Assembly (NCBI GenBank): GCA_045646925.1
Contig: JAZRLQ010000163.1
Coordinates: forward strand, 1 to 32,873
DNA length: 32,873 nucleotides
From: QALR01 sp045646925
GTDB taxonomy: Bacteria > Bacillota > Clostridia > Oscillospirales > CAG-272
Direction of reading: 5' to 3'
Position 1 is the first letter of the stretch. Each line of letters opens with the position of its first letter. A program made the position numbers and the translations under genes. The notes beneath the pieces are model-generated. The model worked only from the letters and a program-made list of their open reading frames with translations, made no database searches and was not told the DNA's origin. This document shows positions 16,602 through 23,612 of the stretch, piece by piece.

Positions 16602-18410
16602 TTGAATAACAATTACGAAAATTTCAGAGCCAAAGTGTTCTCCGCAATGAGAGGACTGGCAAATGATTGCCCGGAGTTTTCCGATGCGGAAATGCTGGTT
16701 GCGTCTTCTGAAGTCGATGCAACTTTAAAAAGAAGCACCGTACACAAAAATATTGATACCGAATGGGTCAGCAGAATCGAAGAAACGATCCCGTATCTCG
16801 ATCTGATTGTTCGTAACCCCACGATCATGATCGAGGACATCGAAGAGATTCTTCCCGTCGAGCTTTCCCGCAGCGTTACGGAAAAGACTGTCAAGCATTT
16901 GGCTCAACATACCAATATGATCCTTACCATCACGGAGAAGGACGAGGTTATTCCTCAGAAGCTGCTCAACGTATATCATGAAGAGACGCTTCTTACATAT
17001 GAAAACAAGTTCATCAATACGCTCCTCGCGCGCCTCACGGCGTTCGTTGATAAGCGTTATAAGCTGCTGCGCGGCGGACACGGAACTGAAAGAAATTATC
17101 AGTTCCGTTACTCCACGGAGTTCGATCACTTCGCTGACGAATATTCCGGGCGCAACACGGCGCAGATCAAGCTTTCCATCGACCTGACCTCCCCCGTGAC
17201 AGAGGGACTCACCGAAGCGGAGCTTGAAGCAAACGAGAGATATATTTCGACGATGGAGCGCATTGAAAAGATCAGTAATACGCTCACTTCCTATATGTCT
17301 TCTCCTTACATCAAGGCGCTGGGCAGAAACTATATCCGCCCGCCCGTGATCAGAACCAACGCGATTCTCAAGAATAAGAACATGAAGGTGTGTCTGAATC
17401 TTTGGGAATACATTGAGGGCTTTGACAAAGCCGGATATTCTTTCATCAACGACGAATATACGGAAATGCCCTCCGACAACTACATCTCCGATTTCTACTC
17501 CACCGTGGCTCTCCAGTACACCGATTTCTATAACGGCGTTGCGGAAAACGCGGAGGCAAACAGAATGCTCGCGAAGCGCCACATTTCCAATGTGGAACCC
17601 GATTTCTCTGCGGATTTCGACGTAGAGGAAATCAACGATTACGAGGTCTTCGACTCGGAATACAAGAAGATGGTTCCGGTTTCCCGTTTGGCAAATGATG
17701 GTTCTCAACTTTCTGAGGACGAGTGCCGTGTAGGTGTTGCTGTTCTTGTTGCTTTAAAGGCTGATGAAATTCTTTTTGCGCCTATTCTTGCACAAGAAGC
17801 TGAAGAAAGAAGAATCGCAAGAGAAAAACGACTCGCTGAAGAAGAAGCAAAGAGACGTGCCGAAGAAGAAGCAAGAAGACGCGCCGAGGAAGAAGCAATT
17901 CGTCTTGCGGAAGAAGAAGCGAGACGTGCTGAAGAAGAACGACTCAGAAAGATTGCCGAGGAAGAAGCGAGAAGACGCGCCGAGGAAGAAGCAAGAATTC
18001 GCGCTGAAGAAGAAGCAAGAAGACTTGCAATTGAAAGAGAAGAGGAAGCAAGAAGACTTGCTGCCGAAAAAGAAGAAGCGAGACGTCTTGCGGAAGAAGC
18101 TGAAAAATATGGCTTTATCTTCCCTGATTCCAAGGATACATATAATGGAAAATCTATCGTTCTTCCGTATACGAGAGAGCAGTATCTTGCTTTCCCGAGA
18201 AAGAAGAAAAAGAGCGTCCTCATGGATGTTAAGAAAATCAATTCTTATCATGAAAATTTGGAAGCGCTTGAACTCCTTAAATCCAAAAATACTAATAATC
18301 CCAATGTGAAAGAACGTATCAGACTTCTTGAAAATCAGTTGAATGAAGAGTACAAGACTCTTCCGAAGGGTCAGCTTTGGGATTCTTGTATCCGTAAAGT
18401 GAAAAAATGA
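16602..18410 (+). CDS. Partner protein of the McrB-like ATPase: possible DUF2357-like N-terminus plus long ER/K coiled coil
   Basis: The 602-residue protein has no signal or membrane helix. The N-terminal ~390 residues, with ETLLTYENKFINTLLARL near 128-145, faintly recall DUF2357-type partners of McrB-like ATPases; I cannot confirm catalytic residues. Residues ~400-504 are an almost uninterrupted run of EEARRRAEEEA-type repeats, a charged coiled coil or single alpha helix. The last ~100 residues are a compact Lys-rich domain with YGFIFPDSKDTYNGKSIVL. The start is TTG 16602, supported by AAGGGAGG 8 bases upstream; the next in-frame ATG is 15 codons later and lacks such a site. The stop overlaps the second signal peptidase start (ATGA). 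Likely acts with the ATPase on the cytoplasmic side (inference). Confidence 0.6.
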   Translation: MNNNYENFRAKVFSAMRGLANDCPEFSDAEMLVASSEVDATLKRSTVHKNIDTEWVSRIEETIPYLDLIVRNPTIMIEDIEEILPVELSRSVTEKTVKHLAQHTNMILTITEKDEVIPQKLLNVYHEETLLTYENKFINTLLARLTAFVDKRYKLLRGGHGTERNYQFRYSTEFDHFADEYSGRNTAQIKLSIDLTSPVTEGLTEAELEANERYISTMERIEKISNTLTSYMSSPYIKALGRNYIRPPVIRTNAILKNKNMKVCLNLWEYIEGFDKAGYSFINDEYTEMPSDNYISDFYSTVALQYTDFYNGVAENAEANRMLAKRHISNVEPDFSADFDVEEINDYEVFDSEYKKMVPVSRLANDGSQLSEDECRVGVAVLVALKADEILFAPILAQEAEERRIAREKRLAEEEAKRRAEEEARRRAEEEAIRLAEEEARRAEEERLRKIAEEEARRRAEEEARIRAEEEARRLAIEREEEARRLAAEKEEARRLAEEAEKYGFIFPDSKDTYNGKSIVLPYTREQYLAFPRKKKKSVLMDVKKINSYHENLEALELLKSKNTNNPNVKERIRLLENQLNEEYKTLPKGQLWDSCIRKVKK

Positions 18411-18997
18411 TTCAATTAAAAAAAATATCGGGTGTTCTCAAAATTGCGGCGACAATTTTTTGGTGGATCGCTACGGTTGCCATTGTCGTTTTGATCTGTA
18501 TAATCATGGGTGCGAAGATAAAAGGTAAGGTTCCTTATCTCTTCGGTTACTCTGTGATGAATATTATCAGCGGCAGCATGGAGGATAGAATTCCTGCGGG
18601 AACCTATATTCTGATCAAAAAAACCGACGCGGCCGATATACAAAAGGGTGATATTATCTGTTTTTATTCAGATGACCCTCGTATCCAAGGATATCCGAAT
18701 ACACATACTGTGATTGAAGATCCGATTCACGGTGAGAACGGAATCGAATTCATCACAAAGGGCGATGCGAACCTCGTAAAAGATGATTATACCGCCAAGG
18801 GTGATAAATTGATAGGGAAATATGTGAAAAACCTCGACGGTTTGACGCGCTTTTCCCAATCACTCCAAGGTAACGCCATATTCTTCTGTTATATGATTTT
18901 AATGGGAATGTGTGTGATTTTTATGGTGGTTCCTGTATTCATAAAGGTTTTATCAAAAGATTCGGACGATGAAAATGCAAAGGATCAGCAGACTTGA
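18407..18997 (+). CDS. Signal peptidase I, SipW (ER-type) family, second copy
   Basis: The 196-residue protease has an N-terminal helix (~12-34), the serine box SGSMEDRIPAG (S57), KKGD-like QKGDIICF, and the histidine box NTHTV (H100), then ITKGDANLVKDDYTA and a C-terminal helix (~155-180). Ser/His chemistry again marks the SipW/ER type. It is shorter than the copy at 14254 and lacks its charged tail; the two differ enough to suggest different substrates or partners. Its start overlaps the stop of the coiled-coil gene by four bases, so it is translationally coupled to the ATPase partner. Expression should follow riboswitch 2. Confidence 0.87.
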   Translation: MIQLKKISGVLKIAATIFWWIATVAIVVLICIIMGAKIKGKVPYLFGYSVMNIISGSMEDRIPAGTYILIKKTDAADIQKGDIICFYSDDPRIQGYPNTHTVIEDPIHGENGIEFITKGDANLVKDDYTAKGDKLIGKYVKNLDGLTRFSQSLQGNAIFFCYMILMGMCVIFMVVPVFIKVLSKDSDDENAKDQQT

Positions 18998-19038
18998 TCC
19001 ATTGGAGAGATGACTAAATGAAAGGATGAAAAATAGAT

Positions 19039-21315
19039 ATGGCCGATAAAACCAAAATAAAAAAACTGATGAAACATGCTGGAAAGATTTCCATCATTAT
19101 AGCAGTGCTTTTTCTTACCTTTTATTTGATTACGATTATTACGAAATCGTCGGAATTTTATGCTGAATCCACTGTGAAGAATGCTAAAATTTCTTTTGAT
19201 AAGGATATGAACAATGTTTCCGCGTTGGTAGAGGAGCATTATGAAAATCTCTATGAGGTTGTCGATCATGTGAGTTATGCGAAAACAACGGAAGAAGTTA
19301 TTGCAATCATGACTTCGTACATTGGCAGTGAACAGTTTGGTGATCTTCGTTATTATTCAAAAGGCGTGGCTTATGCTGCTACCGGTGCAATCATAGGCGA
19401 TGATGTGAGCGGTCATGAGATGATCAAAGAACTTGCTCAAGGCAATAAGGCTGGTTGTACAGACGTATATCGAGATGGAAACGTGAAAATGGATTGCATT
19501 GCGTTCTTTATTCCCGTTCGCGGTTCTGAAGTTATCGATGGAATTGTCTCCGTTGTGCCGGCACGTAATATTATTCAAGTTAGCGATATTATGCAGGATG
19601 AAACCTCTATGGTTGCTATTGTAGGGGCAAAGGGAAATATCTATGCGCGTAAGTTCGCAGAGAATTTTACGACTGACGTAGGTGAAAACGTATATGATTT
19701 CCTTGAAGATTTTACCGCTAGTAAGACGATGGCGGATAATGTCAGAGGCGTGCTTAACGCCAAAGAGCTTTCTACGACAGAGATTCAGTCTGCGGGTGTT
19801 GATTATACAATTGTTGCGGAGCCGATCGAATCTTTTGACGGTTATCTGCATTTGATTACTATTAGCAAAAGCAATGATTTGATTATGACGGAGATTAGCT
19901 ATATCCGTCACATAGTCAGTATTTTGTTGCTTGCGATCATCGGCTTCATTGTCGGTCTCGTGTTCGTATTCCTTTTCCAGAAAAAAGCAAAGGATGCGGT
20001 GATGACCGCAAACCTCAAGGATGCAGAGCTTGAATGTGCCAATATTGAGGGCTTCAGAAGAGCAGCTCTCAATCTTTCTCACGGAAGCGATAAGCGTTAC
20101 GCAGTCTGCGTATCCTCCATCCGCCAGTTCCATTTTGTCAAGGATAAATTCGGCGCGGATGCTTCCGATAAGCTTTTGAAATTTATTGCTCAGGTCTACA
20201 AGACCTTCTGTAACAAAAATGAAACCTTCGGTTATGCAGGTGACGGCAAGTTCCTGCTCTTTGCGGAATACGCTTCCGAATCTGCATTCCGTGATAAACT
20301 GATGGTTCTTGAAAATATCGTTAATCAGCACGAGCTTCTCATGCAAAATCGCGTGAAGATCCGCTTCGCAACGGGTATTTGTCTCGGCTTCGGACAGAAG
20401 AAACGTACGATCTCCGAAATGATCGACTGCGCTACCATCGTGTGCGAGGACGCGAAGAACGACGTTGCAACGCCTTACGTGATCTACGTTGAAAACGTAC
20501 GCGAAAAGATCAACCGCAGCGAACAGATCGAAGCGCAGATGGAGCACGCGTTGGATAACAACGAATTCAGACTTTTCCTCCAGCCGAAATATAACGTTGC
20601 AACCGACTCGATTGACAGCGCGGAAGCGCTCGTCCGTTGGTTCGATCACCGCAAGGGCGATTATATTTACCCCGTAGAATTTATCGGTCTCTTTGAGACG
20701 AACGGCTTTATCGTGAAGATGGACCATTTCATCTATCTCGAGGTATTGAAATACATCAGCGAAGCGAGAGAGAAAAACGAGAAGATCGTTCCGATCTCCG
20801 TCAACGTTTCCCGCGTTACTGCAAGTAAAGACGATTTCGTTAACTTCTACGTAGGCAACAAGAGAAAGTATATGATCGACGACGATCTGATCAAGCTTGA
20901 ATTTACCGAGACCTTCGCGGTTGAGGACTACACGAAGCTCGCAGAGATCGTAAAACAGCTTCAAGAGGGCGGTATCCGTTGCTCTATCGACGACTTCGGT
21001 GTCGGCTATTCTTCCTTCCGCGTTCTGAAGGAGCTTACGATGGACGAATTGAAGCTTGACCGCGTATTCCTTTCTAAAGGCGTCGACGTTCAGCGTGACG
21101 AAAAGATCATTTCCACCATCGTTTCCTTGGCGAATGAAATGGGAATGACCGTCGTTCAGGAGGGTGTCGAAACCAAGGAAATGTTTGACCGCGTTTCCCG
21201 TTTGGGTATCAACGTCATTCAGGGTTATTACTACGCGAAGGCGATTCCTCTGGAAGAGTTCAAGATCTTCATCAAGAGTAATACGTCCATCCGTTATAAA
21301 TCCATCGTTAAATAA
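19039..21315 (+). CDS. c-di-GMP phosphodiesterase: extracellular Cache-like sensor, degenerate GGDEF, EAL
   Basis: The 758-residue protein should hydrolyse c-di-GMP to pGpG. A transmembrane helix (~16-36), an extracellular domain (~37-288) that looks like a double Cache sensor, and a second helix (~289-316) precede a GGDEF domain whose loop reads YAGDGKF (A400-F405), so cyclase activity is lost. The EAL domain is intact: EALVRW (E529), NVSR, EFTET, SIDDFGVGYSS (D651-D652), KLDR and VVQEGVET. The degenerate GGDEF may bind GTP as a regulator, as known for similar proteins. AAAGGATG precedes the ATG. It is probably the last gene of the riboswitch 2 transcript, ending at a strong terminator, so raised c-di-GMP would induce its own breakdown enzyme (inference). 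Confidence 0.92.
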   Translation: MADKTKIKKLMKHAGKISIIIAVLFLTFYLITIITKSSEFYAESTVKNAKISFDKDMNNVSALVEEHYENLYEVVDHVSYAKTTEEVIAIMTSYIGSEQFGDLRYYSKGVAYAATGAIIGDDVSGHEMIKELAQGNKAGCTDVYRDGNVKMDCIAFFIPVRGSEVIDGIVSVVPARNIIQVSDIMQDETSMVAIVGAKGNIYARKFAENFTTDVGENVYDFLEDFTASKTMADNVRGVLNAKELSTTEIQSAGVDYTIVAEPIESFDGYLHLITISKSNDLIMTEISYIRHIVSILLLAIIGFIVGLVFVFLFQKKAKDAVMTANLKDAELECANIEGFRRAALNLSHGSDKRYAVCVSSIRQFHFVKDKFGADASDKLLKFIAQVYKTFCNKNETFGYAGDGKFLLFAEYASESAFRDKLMVLENIVNQHELLMQNRVKIRFATGICLGFGQKKRTISEMIDCATIVCEDAKNDVATPYVIYVENVREKINRSEQIEAQMEHALDNNEFRLFLQPKYNVATDSIDSAEALVRWFDHRKGDYIYPVEFIGLFETNGFIVKMDHFIYLEVLKYISEAREKNEKIVPISVNVSRVTASKDDFVNFYVGNKRKYMIDDDLIKLEFTETFAVEDYTKLAEIVKQLQEGGIRCSIDDFGVGYSSFRVLKELTMDELKLDRVFLSKGVDVQRDEKIISTIVSLANEMGMTVVQEGVETKEMFDRVSRLGINVIQGYYYAKAIPLEEFKIFIKSNTSIRYKSIVK

Positions 21316-21322
21316 GATTTTT

Positions 21323-21361
21323 AAAAGGACAGAGAAATTTCGCATTTCTCTGTCCTTTTTT
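21323..21361 (+). terminator. Intrinsic terminator after the phosphodiesterase gene
   Basis: AAAAGGACAGAGAAAT and ATTTCTCTGTCCTTTTT form a 16-bp stem around a TTCGC loop with a T run. It closes the riboswitch 2 operon. Confidence 0.92.
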
Positions 21362-21462
21362 GCATCGTTATTTTTAACAAATGGAACCTTTGATTTTTGG
21401 TGAAATAAGTGGGCAAATGTGGCATTTTTTTCACTTGAGTGATTTTTTCAGAGGATTGGATA

Positions 21463-21491
21463 TTGACAACAGACTATAAAAATGCTATAAT
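21463..21491 (+). promoter_or_regulatory. Consensus sigma-A promoter of the agr operon
   Basis: TTGACA (21463-21468) and TATAAT (21486-21491) are exactly 17 bases apart, with TGC before the -10. This is a full consensus promoter with extended -10. Confidence 0.92.
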
Positions 21492-21527
21492 AGGTTCAAC
21501 AGTTAATCTTGATGGGGAAGAACATCC

Positions 21528-22097
21528 ATGTTGATTTTTATTTTGATTCCCTTGCTTATCGCTTATTTCAAGGGCTATCGCGTGTTGTCACTGTTCCGCG
21601 TTTTTGATATGTATCCGTTTTTCGCGGTATGTCTCGTTCACGGATTTTTCGTGATGAATGCGTGGTTTGGTAATTACAGCTTCGTGAAATATGCATCCAT
21701 TTTGCAATATTTCATGATCGTTTCCTTGCTCCTTCCCGTTGTGCGCCGTCGATTTTTCGCTCCGACGCTGATTGGCGTCGGTTTGACTATGCTCGGAACC
21801 GTGATGAATAAGATCGTCATCCATGCCAACGACGGAAAGATGCCTGTGTATCCCACTGTTTCCAAGTGGATCGGGTATTACAAGGACGGACAGCTGGACG
21901 GCACGATCGACGAGCTGCATATCTTGATGGATGGTTCCTCGATGCTTCCTTTTTTGGCGGATTATTTTGATTTTGGCTTATGCATTCTGAGTCCGGGCGA
22001 CCTTCTCATTCATGCGTTTGCATCCATCATCATCTTTTATACCGTAAAATCCGTATGTCCGAAAGACAAGCGCGGGAAAGAAGCCGAGTTGATGTAA
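21528..22097 (+). CDS. DUF5317-like integral membrane protein
   Basis: The 189-residue protein has about five hydrophobic segments and a conserved-looking central loop: TMLGTVMNKIVIHANDGKMPVYP, followed by DELHILMDGSSMLPFLADYF and SPGDLLIHAF. These stretches match my memory of the DUF5317 family, which has no established function. GGGGAAG precedes the ATG. It is the first gene behind the strong 21463 promoter and is followed after 19 bases by the AgrC-like protein, so it probably belongs to the quorum-sensing operon. Confidence 0.65.
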   Translation: MLIFILIPLLIAYFKGYRVLSLFRVFDMYPFFAVCLVHGFFVMNAWFGNYSFVKYASILQYFMIVSLLLPVVRRRFFAPTLIGVGLTMLGTVMNKIVIHANDGKMPVYPTVSKWIGYYKDGQLDGTIDELHILMDGSSMLPFLADYFDFGLCILSPGDLLIHAFASIIIFYTVKSVCPKDKRGKEAELM

Positions 22098-22116
22098 GGA
22101 AAGGCGGTTTTATTTC

Positions 22117-22656
22117 ATGTTGGAATACGTATATCTCTTTATAACCGATATTTTGCTTGGTTATTTTCCACAGGCGGCGGGATGCGCGATCTGCTTGTTC
22201 GCAATCACGAATCAGGACATTCGTTCCCGTAAATTCATATATACTTCGTGTATCTATTCTCTGATCGCAATGGTGATCCGATTTGCTTATAATCTTTCGC
22301 TCATTGATTTTGGATTCCATACCATCGTCATCTGGATGATATTCATCGTCGTTGCGATCGGATATTGCAGATTTTCCGTCATGCAGTCCACACTCAGTAT
22401 CTTGCTCTCGGGTATTATTATCGCTATTGCTGAGATCTTGACCGGACTCATTTTCGTTCTCGTGATCGGAAACGACGCGTTCAATGAGATCATGAATAAT
22501 ACGAAGACGGTCGAAGGAAAGCTCATGAAATCGATCTGCGGTATCCCCGCAAATCTCTTCTTCCTCTTCGTCGTCATTGTTCTCTACTTCTTTATGAAAA
22601 AGAAAAGACAAAAATCTGCCGAAAAGACAAATGAATCAGCAGAAGTGACCGTTTGA
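22117..22656 (+). CDS. AgrC-like membrane receptor domain without a kinase
   Basis: The 179-residue protein consists of five or six hydrophobic segments and a short Lys-rich, polar C-terminal tail. Its length, helix pattern and position directly before agrB resemble the N-terminal sensor half of an AgrC-type GHKL histidine kinase. No DHp or ATP-binding domain follows: the frame stops and agrB begins 31 bases later in the same direction. I see no frameshifted remnant of a kinase in the short gap, so it appears to be a naturally short protein. It could bind the peptide signal, assist its export, or be an unrelated membrane protein. The assignment rests on topology and context, not on a clear motif. 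Confidence 0.5.
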   Translation: MLEYVYLFITDILLGYFPQAAGCAICLFAITNQDIRSRKFIYTSCIYSLIAMVIRFAYNLSLIDFGFHTIVIWMIFIVVAIGYCRFSVMQSTLSILLSGIIIAIAEILTGLIFVLVIGNDAFNEIMNNTKTVEGKLMKSICGIPANLFFLFVVIVLYFFMKKKRQKSAEKTNESAEVTV

Positions 22657-22687
22657 TCGCGTCCGTTATGCTGAAGAAAGAAATGTT

Positions 22688-23326
22688 ATGGAACGTTTAG
22701 CGAAAAAAATCGCAAAATCCGTTGGCGAATCGCTTGGAAAAACAGAGGAGGAGGTCGCCGTCATCGCGTACGGTTTGATCGGTATCCTTCAATTTTCCGC
22801 GATATTTCTCGTCGCGTCAGTAATCGGAATTATTTTCGGTTTCTGGCTTGAGGTGTTGACGGTATTCTTATCCGTCGGCTTCCTGCGCCGCTTCACCGGA
22901 GGCGCGCATTCTTCGGGTTTGTACAGTTGTCTTTTTTACAGTGTTATTTTCGTTTGTGGGATCTCCTCGCTTGCGCATTACGTCTTGTCTGCGTTGCCGT
23001 TTGCAGCGAATTGCATTTTGTGCGGACTGATCTTCTCGTTCGGCTATCTGATGGTTGCGCTCAAAGCGCCGGTCGCTCCGCCCAACAAGCCCTGCCGCTC
23101 CGAAGCAAAACGCAAAAGACTGCGCAAGGGCGCGTTCATAGCGCTTTCGGCTTTTTTGATCTTCGTCGCGTTGACCGTCATTTTCAAGGATTCGGCGCCG
23201 AGACTTTATACGATCGGTTTGGCTCTTTCATTGTCAACGCTTTGGCAAATTGCCATGATGACGAAGGTCGGACATATATTCATTACCTTTATTGACGGTA
23301 TATTTATGAAAAAAGAAAGTCAGTAA
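22688..23326 (+). CDS. agrB: AgrB, autoinducing-peptide processing endopeptidase
   Basis: The 212-residue integral membrane cysteine protease cuts the AgrD precursor and helps form its thiolactone ring. Several membrane segments flank the active-site loop RRFTGGAHSSGLYSC, with H74 and C81 spaced seven residues apart as in AgrB (His77/Cys84 in the Staphylococcus protein). The family segment APVAPPNKPCRSEAKRKRLR is present at about 126-145. Length is normal for the family. The start ATG 22688 has only a weak GAAGAAAG site. It is followed 77 bases later by the agrD-type gene. Confidence 0.95.
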   Translation: MERLAKKIAKSVGESLGKTEEEVAVIAYGLIGILQFSAIFLVASVIGIIFGFWLEVLTVFLSVGFLRRFTGGAHSSGLYSCLFYSVIFVCGISSLAHYVLSALPFAANCILCGLIFSFGYLMVALKAPVAPPNKPCRSEAKRKRLRKGAFIALSAFLIFVALTVIFKDSAPRLYTIGLALSLSTLWQIAMMTKVGHIFITFIDGIFMKKESQ

Positions 23327-23403
23327 AATTTTCCCTTTTGGTATCATCTCGCCTTTGACGGCGGATAGATATAAAAAAATTCGGGAGAAAGGAGGCTTTT
23401 GAT

Positions 23404-23529
23404 ATGAAAGCCAAAATTCTGATGTCGATTTCTGTAATCGCTACCATGTTTGCAGCATTTGCGGCTTCTTCGGCCTGCTTCTGGTGGATCTATCAGCCCG
23501 AAGAACCCGCATCCTTGCAGGACAAGTAA
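23404..23529 (+). CDS. agrD: AgrD-type cyclic lactone autoinducer peptide precursor (41 residues)
   Basis: The small gene encodes a Lys-containing hydrophobic leader (residues 1-20), a short A-S-S-A segment, the ring cysteine C25 followed by FWWIY, and the acidic tail QPEEP. This is the layout of clostridial cyclic lactone autoinducer peptides: the signal would be a thiolactone ring closed from Cys25 to the residue at the AgrB cut site, most likely CFWWIY (inference). AAAGGAGG lies 7 bases upstream of the ATG. It directly follows agrB and ends in a strong hairpin. Confidence 0.93.
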   Translation: MKAKILMSISVIATMFAAFAASSACFWWIYQPEEPASLQDK

Positions 23530-23542
23530 TGCAGGGTTGCGA

Positions 23543-23575
23543 ACGAGAGCCGAGAGAGCTCGGCTCTCGTTTTTC
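23543..23575 (+). terminator. Intrinsic terminator after agrD
   Basis: ACGAGAGCCGAG and CTCGGCTCTCGT form a 12-bp perfect stem around an AGAG loop, followed by TTTTTC. No promoter is evident between it and the next start at 23613, so the next gene may depend on partial read-through. Confidence 0.85.
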
Positions 23576-23612
23576 TATCGAAAAATATAAAAGTAACATG
23601 AGGTGACTTCCG

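Noticed and set aside
17803..18114. CRISPR-like or tandem DNA repeat from the regular GAAGAAGCAAGAAGA pattern
   Set aside because: The pattern is coding, in frame, imperfect, and fully explained by the charged helix it encodes.
14999..18410. A standard McrBC restriction system
   Set aside because: The ATPase is membrane-anchored, no methyltransferase or recognisable McrC nuclease is present, and the neighbours are signal peptidases. DUF2357-like similarity keeps the idea open but less likely.
19357..21345. 662-codon open frame on the - strand opposite the phosphodiesterase gene
   Set aside because: The + strand carries clear EAL catalytic motifs; the antisense frame is a codon-bias shadow and even crosses the terminator.
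21499..21507. ACAGTTAAT, a match to an AgrA/LytTR half-site at the agr promoter
   Set aside because: Only one short half-site, lying on the probable transcription start, and no LytTR regulator in the window. A match this short is expected by chance.
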